Of a DNA stretch of 8,177 nucleotides, positions 6,881-8,177 are shown piece after piece. The DNA is from Proteobacteria bacterium SG_bin9 (GTDB taxonomy: Bacteria > Pseudomonadota > Alphaproteobacteria > Rhizobiales > Xanthobacteraceae): contig LWDM01000068.1 of NCBI GenBank assembly GCA_002083525.1, positions 12,804 through 20,980 on the forward strand. The letters are read 5' to 3'. The notes below the pieces were generated by a model, which searched no databases, was not told the DNA's origin, and saw nothing but the letters and a program-made list of their open reading frames with translations. The first letter of the stretch is position 1, and every line of letters starts with the position of its first letter. Both the position numbers and the translations under genes were made by a program.

Positions 6881-6913
6881 AGCATGATCCCGAAGGATCA
6901 TGCTCAATAAGAA
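6881..6913 (+). repeat. Shortened palindromic repeat, copy 2
   Basis: GCATGATCC (6882-6890), a CGAA loop, and GGATCATGC (6895-6903) form a perfect 9-bp hairpin. It has the outer arms of copy 1 but lacks the inner part, so it looks like an internal-deletion derivative. Fifteen bases starting TAGCATGATC are identical at 6821 and 6880, a period of 59. The tail TCAATAAGA after copy 1 is repeated after this copy, showing that the tail belongs to the repeated unit. Confidence 0.8.
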
Positions 6914-6954
6914 GACACTGACGGGCGGAAGCGCATTGGAGTGCGGGCGGGGGC

Positions 6955-7593
6955 ATGAGTAACGACATCGATCGCGCGAGCGTCGCCAAGGCGTATGCGC
7001 GCTGGGCGCCGATCTACGACCGCGTCTTCGGTCCGGTGTTCGACGAGGGCCGCAAATCCACCATCGCCATCGCCGACAAGATCGGCGGCCGCGTGCTCGA
7101 TGTCGGCATCGGCACAGGGCTGTCGCTGTCGGACTATTCGCCGACGACGAAAATCTGCGGCGTCGATATTTCCGAACCGATGCTGCGCAAGGCGCAGGAG
7201 CGGGTGCGCATCCACAATCTCAAGAATGTCGAAACGCTGTCGGTGATGGATGCCAAACATCTCGCCTTCGCCGACAATTCGTTCGACGCGATCGTCGCGC
7301 AGTACGTCATCACCGCGGTGCCGGATCCCGAAGCGACGCTCGACGATTTCATCCGCGTGCTGAAGCCCGGCGGCGAACTCATTCTCGTCAACCACATCGG
7401 CGCGGAAAGCGGCCCGCGCCGCATCTTCGAGCTGGCGTTTGCGCCGATCGCGCGCCGGCTCGGCTGGCGTCCGGAATTTCCGTGGGAGCGGCTCGTCAAC
7501 TGGGCCGCCAAGCACGGGGGCGTCGAACTCGCCGAACGGCGGCCGATGCCGCCGATGGGGCATTTCTCGCTGATCCGTTACCGCAAGCACTGA
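6955..7593 (+). CDS. pmtA: SAM-dependent methyltransferase, probably phosphatidylethanolamine N-methyltransferase (PmtA-like)
   Basis: A 212-residue class I methyltransferase with no signal peptide or membrane helix. The head, AYARWAPIYDRVFGPVFDEG (13-32), is typical of the PmtA/UbiE-like group. Motif I is VLDVGIGTG (47-55), and the acidic SAM-ribose contact is Asp71 in GVDIS. FADNSFDAIVAQYVI, VPDPEATLDDFIRVLKPGGE (motif III region) and a C-terminal MPPMGHFSLIRYRK complete the fold. In rhizobia and Rhodobacter, PmtA proteins of this size methylate phosphatidylethanolamine towards phosphatidylcholine at the inner membrane surface. The match in length and N-terminus supports this, but the substrate cannot be proved from sequence alone; a ubiquinone-type or other small-molecule methyltransferase is the alternative. 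The ATG at 6955 follows a G-rich stretch. A hairpin with a T run ends the gene. It is not functionally linked to mnmA. Confidence 0.8.
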   Translation: MSNDIDRASVAKAYARWAPIYDRVFGPVFDEGRKSTIAIADKIGGRVLDVGIGTGLSLSDYSPTTKICGVDISEPMLRKAQERVRIHNLKNVETLSVMDAKHLAFADNSFDAIVAQYVITAVPDPEATLDDFIRVLKPGGELILVNHIGAESGPRRIFELAFAPIARRLGWRPEFPWERLVNWAAKHGGVELAERRPMPPMGHFSLIRYRKH

Positions 7594-7609
7594 CTTCTTG
7601 CGGGAACTT

Positions 7610-7629
7610 CGGCCGTGCTCGGCCGTTTT
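7610..7629 (+). terminator. Intrinsic terminator after pmtA-like gene
   Basis: CGGCCG (7610-7615), loop TGCT, and CGGCCG (7620-7625) are followed directly by TTTT. It lies 16 bases past the methyltransferase stop. The next small gene starts only a few bases after it, so that gene would depend on read-through or on a promoter I cannot identify. Confidence 0.65.
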
Positions 7630-7635
7630 CCATGC

Positions 7636-7983
7636 ATGCGGATGGTCTCGTTTCTCATCGCCGGTCTTGTCTGCACGACGGCTGCGTTCGCGCAGGCGCC
7701 GCCGTCGCCCGCGACGCCGGGTCAACGCACCGCGCCGAGCAATATTGCGCGACCGGGCAACTGCGCGCCGACCGAGATCGCACCGCAGGAAGGAACCATC
7801 GCGCCGAAAGGCACGGTCGGGCAGGGCAATGGTGTGCAACTGACGGACCGGCTCGCGCAGACCGGCGGCGTGCTGTGTCCGCCGGCCGGCGTCGATCCGG
7901 AGATGCATGCGCCGCCGCCGGGCGGCGGCCGGACGCCGGTGATTCCGCCGCCGGGCGGCGATGCCCCGCAGCAGCCGAAATAA
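7636..7983 (+). CDS. Small secreted proline-rich protein of unknown function
   Basis: Not recognised as a named family. From ATG at 7636 it has 115 residues. A Sec signal peptide is clear: MRM, then hydrophobic VSFLIAGLVCTTAAFA and probable cleavage near AFA-Q or AQA-P (19-21). The cysteine in the hydrophobic part is not in a proper lipobox. The mature part is rich in Pro, Gly, Ala and Thr. It has just two cysteines (43 in GNCAPTE and 81 in VLCPPAG), which could form a disulfide in the periplasm. It ends with two PPPGG units (93-97 and 104-108). A GTG start at 7615 and an ATG at 7642 are in frame; 7636 or 7642 fit a signal peptide best. No good ribosome site is seen. The signal peptide and the stop just before a hairpin support a real gene, but expression is unproven. 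Confidence 0.6.
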   Translation: MRMVSFLIAGLVCTTAAFAQAPPSPATPGQRTAPSNIARPGNCAPTEIAPQEGTIAPKGTVGQGNGVQLTDRLAQTGGVLCPPAGVDPEMHAPPPGGGRTPVIPPPGGDAPQQPK

Positions 7984-8002
7984 CGCTGCAAAAAGAAGGG
8001 CC

Positions 8003-8019
8003 AAAGCCCGGTCGGCTTT
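8003..8019 (+). terminator. Hairpin after the small secreted protein gene
   Basis: AAAGCC (8003-8008) pairs with GGCTTT (8014-8019) around a five-base loop, 19 bases after the stop codon. The 3' arm itself ends in TTT. It probably separates the upstream gene from the tRNA promoter, which starts three bases later. Confidence 0.5.
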
Positions 8020-8022
8020 ACC

Positions 8023-8051
8023 TTGACATCGATTTGACCGGCTCTTTATAT
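8023..8051 (+). promoter_or_regulatory. Promoter of the tRNA gene
   Basis: A consensus -35, TTGACA (8023-8028), is followed after 17 bases by TTATAT (8046-8051); the overlapping TATATG one base later is an alternative. It is the best -35 in the window and fits a stable RNA gene. Transcription would start near 8058-8060, about 80 bases before the mature tRNA. Confidence 0.7.
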
Positions 8052-8071
8052 GCCGCCGGTTCGTGTGGGCA

Positions 8072-8115
8072 GCATGATCCCGAAAAACGGATTCCGGTTT
8101 CGGACAAGATCATGC
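8072..8115 (+). repeat. Dispersed palindromic repeat, copy 3, in the tRNA leader
   Basis: The outer arms GCATGATC (8072-8079) and GATCATGC (8108-8115) are identical to copy 1. The inner CCGAAA/TTTCGG pair is also kept, as is a four-base unpaired stretch (ACAA) on the 3' side. The centre differs (ACGGATTCCGG). The tail begins TCAA as in the other copies. It has the same orientation as copies 1 and 2. It lies between the tRNA promoter and the tRNA, so it should be transcribed and then removed with the 5' leader. Confidence 0.85.
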
Positions 8116-8138
8116 TCAAGATGTCCTGCGAGCTTTGT

Positions 8139-8177
8139 GGCGAGGTAGCTCAGCTGGTTAGAGCACGGGAATCATAA
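8139..8177 (+). tRNA. tRNA-Met (anticodon CAT), 5' half, cut by window end
   Basis: The acceptor 5' strand GGCGAGG (8139-8145) is followed by TA, the D stem GCTC...GAGC (8148-8151 and 8161-8164) with loop AGCTGGTTA, the anticodon 5' stem CGGGA (8166-8170) and the full loop ATCATAA (8171-8177), with anticodon CAT at 8173-8175. The 3' half lies beyond the window. The arrangement fits elongator tRNA-Met. The lysidine-modified tRNA-Ile(CAT) is the alternative and cannot be excluded without the 3' half. The initiator tRNA is unlikely given the D-arm and the non-GGG/CCC anticodon stem. Confidence 0.9.

Noticed and set aside
6821..6913. Possible CRISPR-like or attachment-site repeat
   Set aside because: There are only two adjacent copies of different length, no regular spacers and no nearby cas, integrase or transposase gene. 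They match a dispersed palindrome with a third copy elsewhere in the window.
6867..6954. Promoter for the methyltransferase gene
   Set aside because: No -35/-10 pair with acceptable spacing could be found between the repeats and the ATG; TAAGAT inside copy 1 lacks a partner.
6904..8004. Minus-strand frame of 366 codons opposite the methyltransferase and small protein genes
   Set aside because: Its Arg/His/Asp-rich composition is typical of an antisense shadow, and the opposite strand encodes a clear methyltransferase.
7482..8177. Plus-strand frame of 231 codons running through the small protein gene into the tRNA
   Set aside because: It crosses a terminator, a promoter and a tRNA gene and has no coherent protein features; the competing frame has a signal peptide.

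Overview
The window is about 8.2 kb of GC-rich chromosome from an alphaproteobacterium, most likely a Bradyrhizobium/Rhodopseudomonas/Afipia/Nitrobacter-type member of the Hyphomicrobiales (Rhizobiales). Three things point there. There is a SciP (DUF1153) gene inside a flagellar cluster. There is a PmtA-like phospholipid methyltransferase. There are also dispersed palindromes beginning GCATGATCCCGAA, which I recall as common between genes in that group. The species assignment is inference.

Left part (1-5292, all minus strand): a flagellar block. In transcription order it runs fliK (hook-length control) -> flgD (hook scaffold), two hairpins, sciP (small CtrA-inhibitory regulator) with its own apparent terminator, then fliF (MS ring) -> fliG (rotor switch, cut by the left window edge). 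fliK-flgD and fliF-fliG are tightly spaced pairs. sciP looks like a separate unit between them. A TTAACC motif, a CtrA-type half-site, lies upstream of fliF.

Middle (5293-5638): a divergent intergenic region carrying a plausible sigma-70-type promoter for mnmA.

Right part (5639-8177, plus strand): mnmA (tRNA 2-thiouridylase), then a tandem pair of palindromic repeats (one full, one shrunken to a 9-bp stem with CGAA loop). Next come a PmtA-like methyltransferase, a terminator hairpin, a small secreted proline-rich protein of unknown function, another hairpin, a strong TTGACA promoter, a third palindromic repeat, and the 5' half of a tRNA with anticodon CAT (elongator Met) cut by the right edge. 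The third repeat lies between the tRNA promoter and the tRNA, so it should be transcribed as part of the tRNA leader.

I see no phage, insertion sequence, CRISPR array or defence system. The genes are ordinary core genes. The most unusual structure is the placement of the palindromic repeats: one pair shares bases with the mnmA stop codon, and one copy sits in the tRNA leader. The separately bracketed sciP and an uncertain fliF start next to a CtrA-like motif are also worth a second look.
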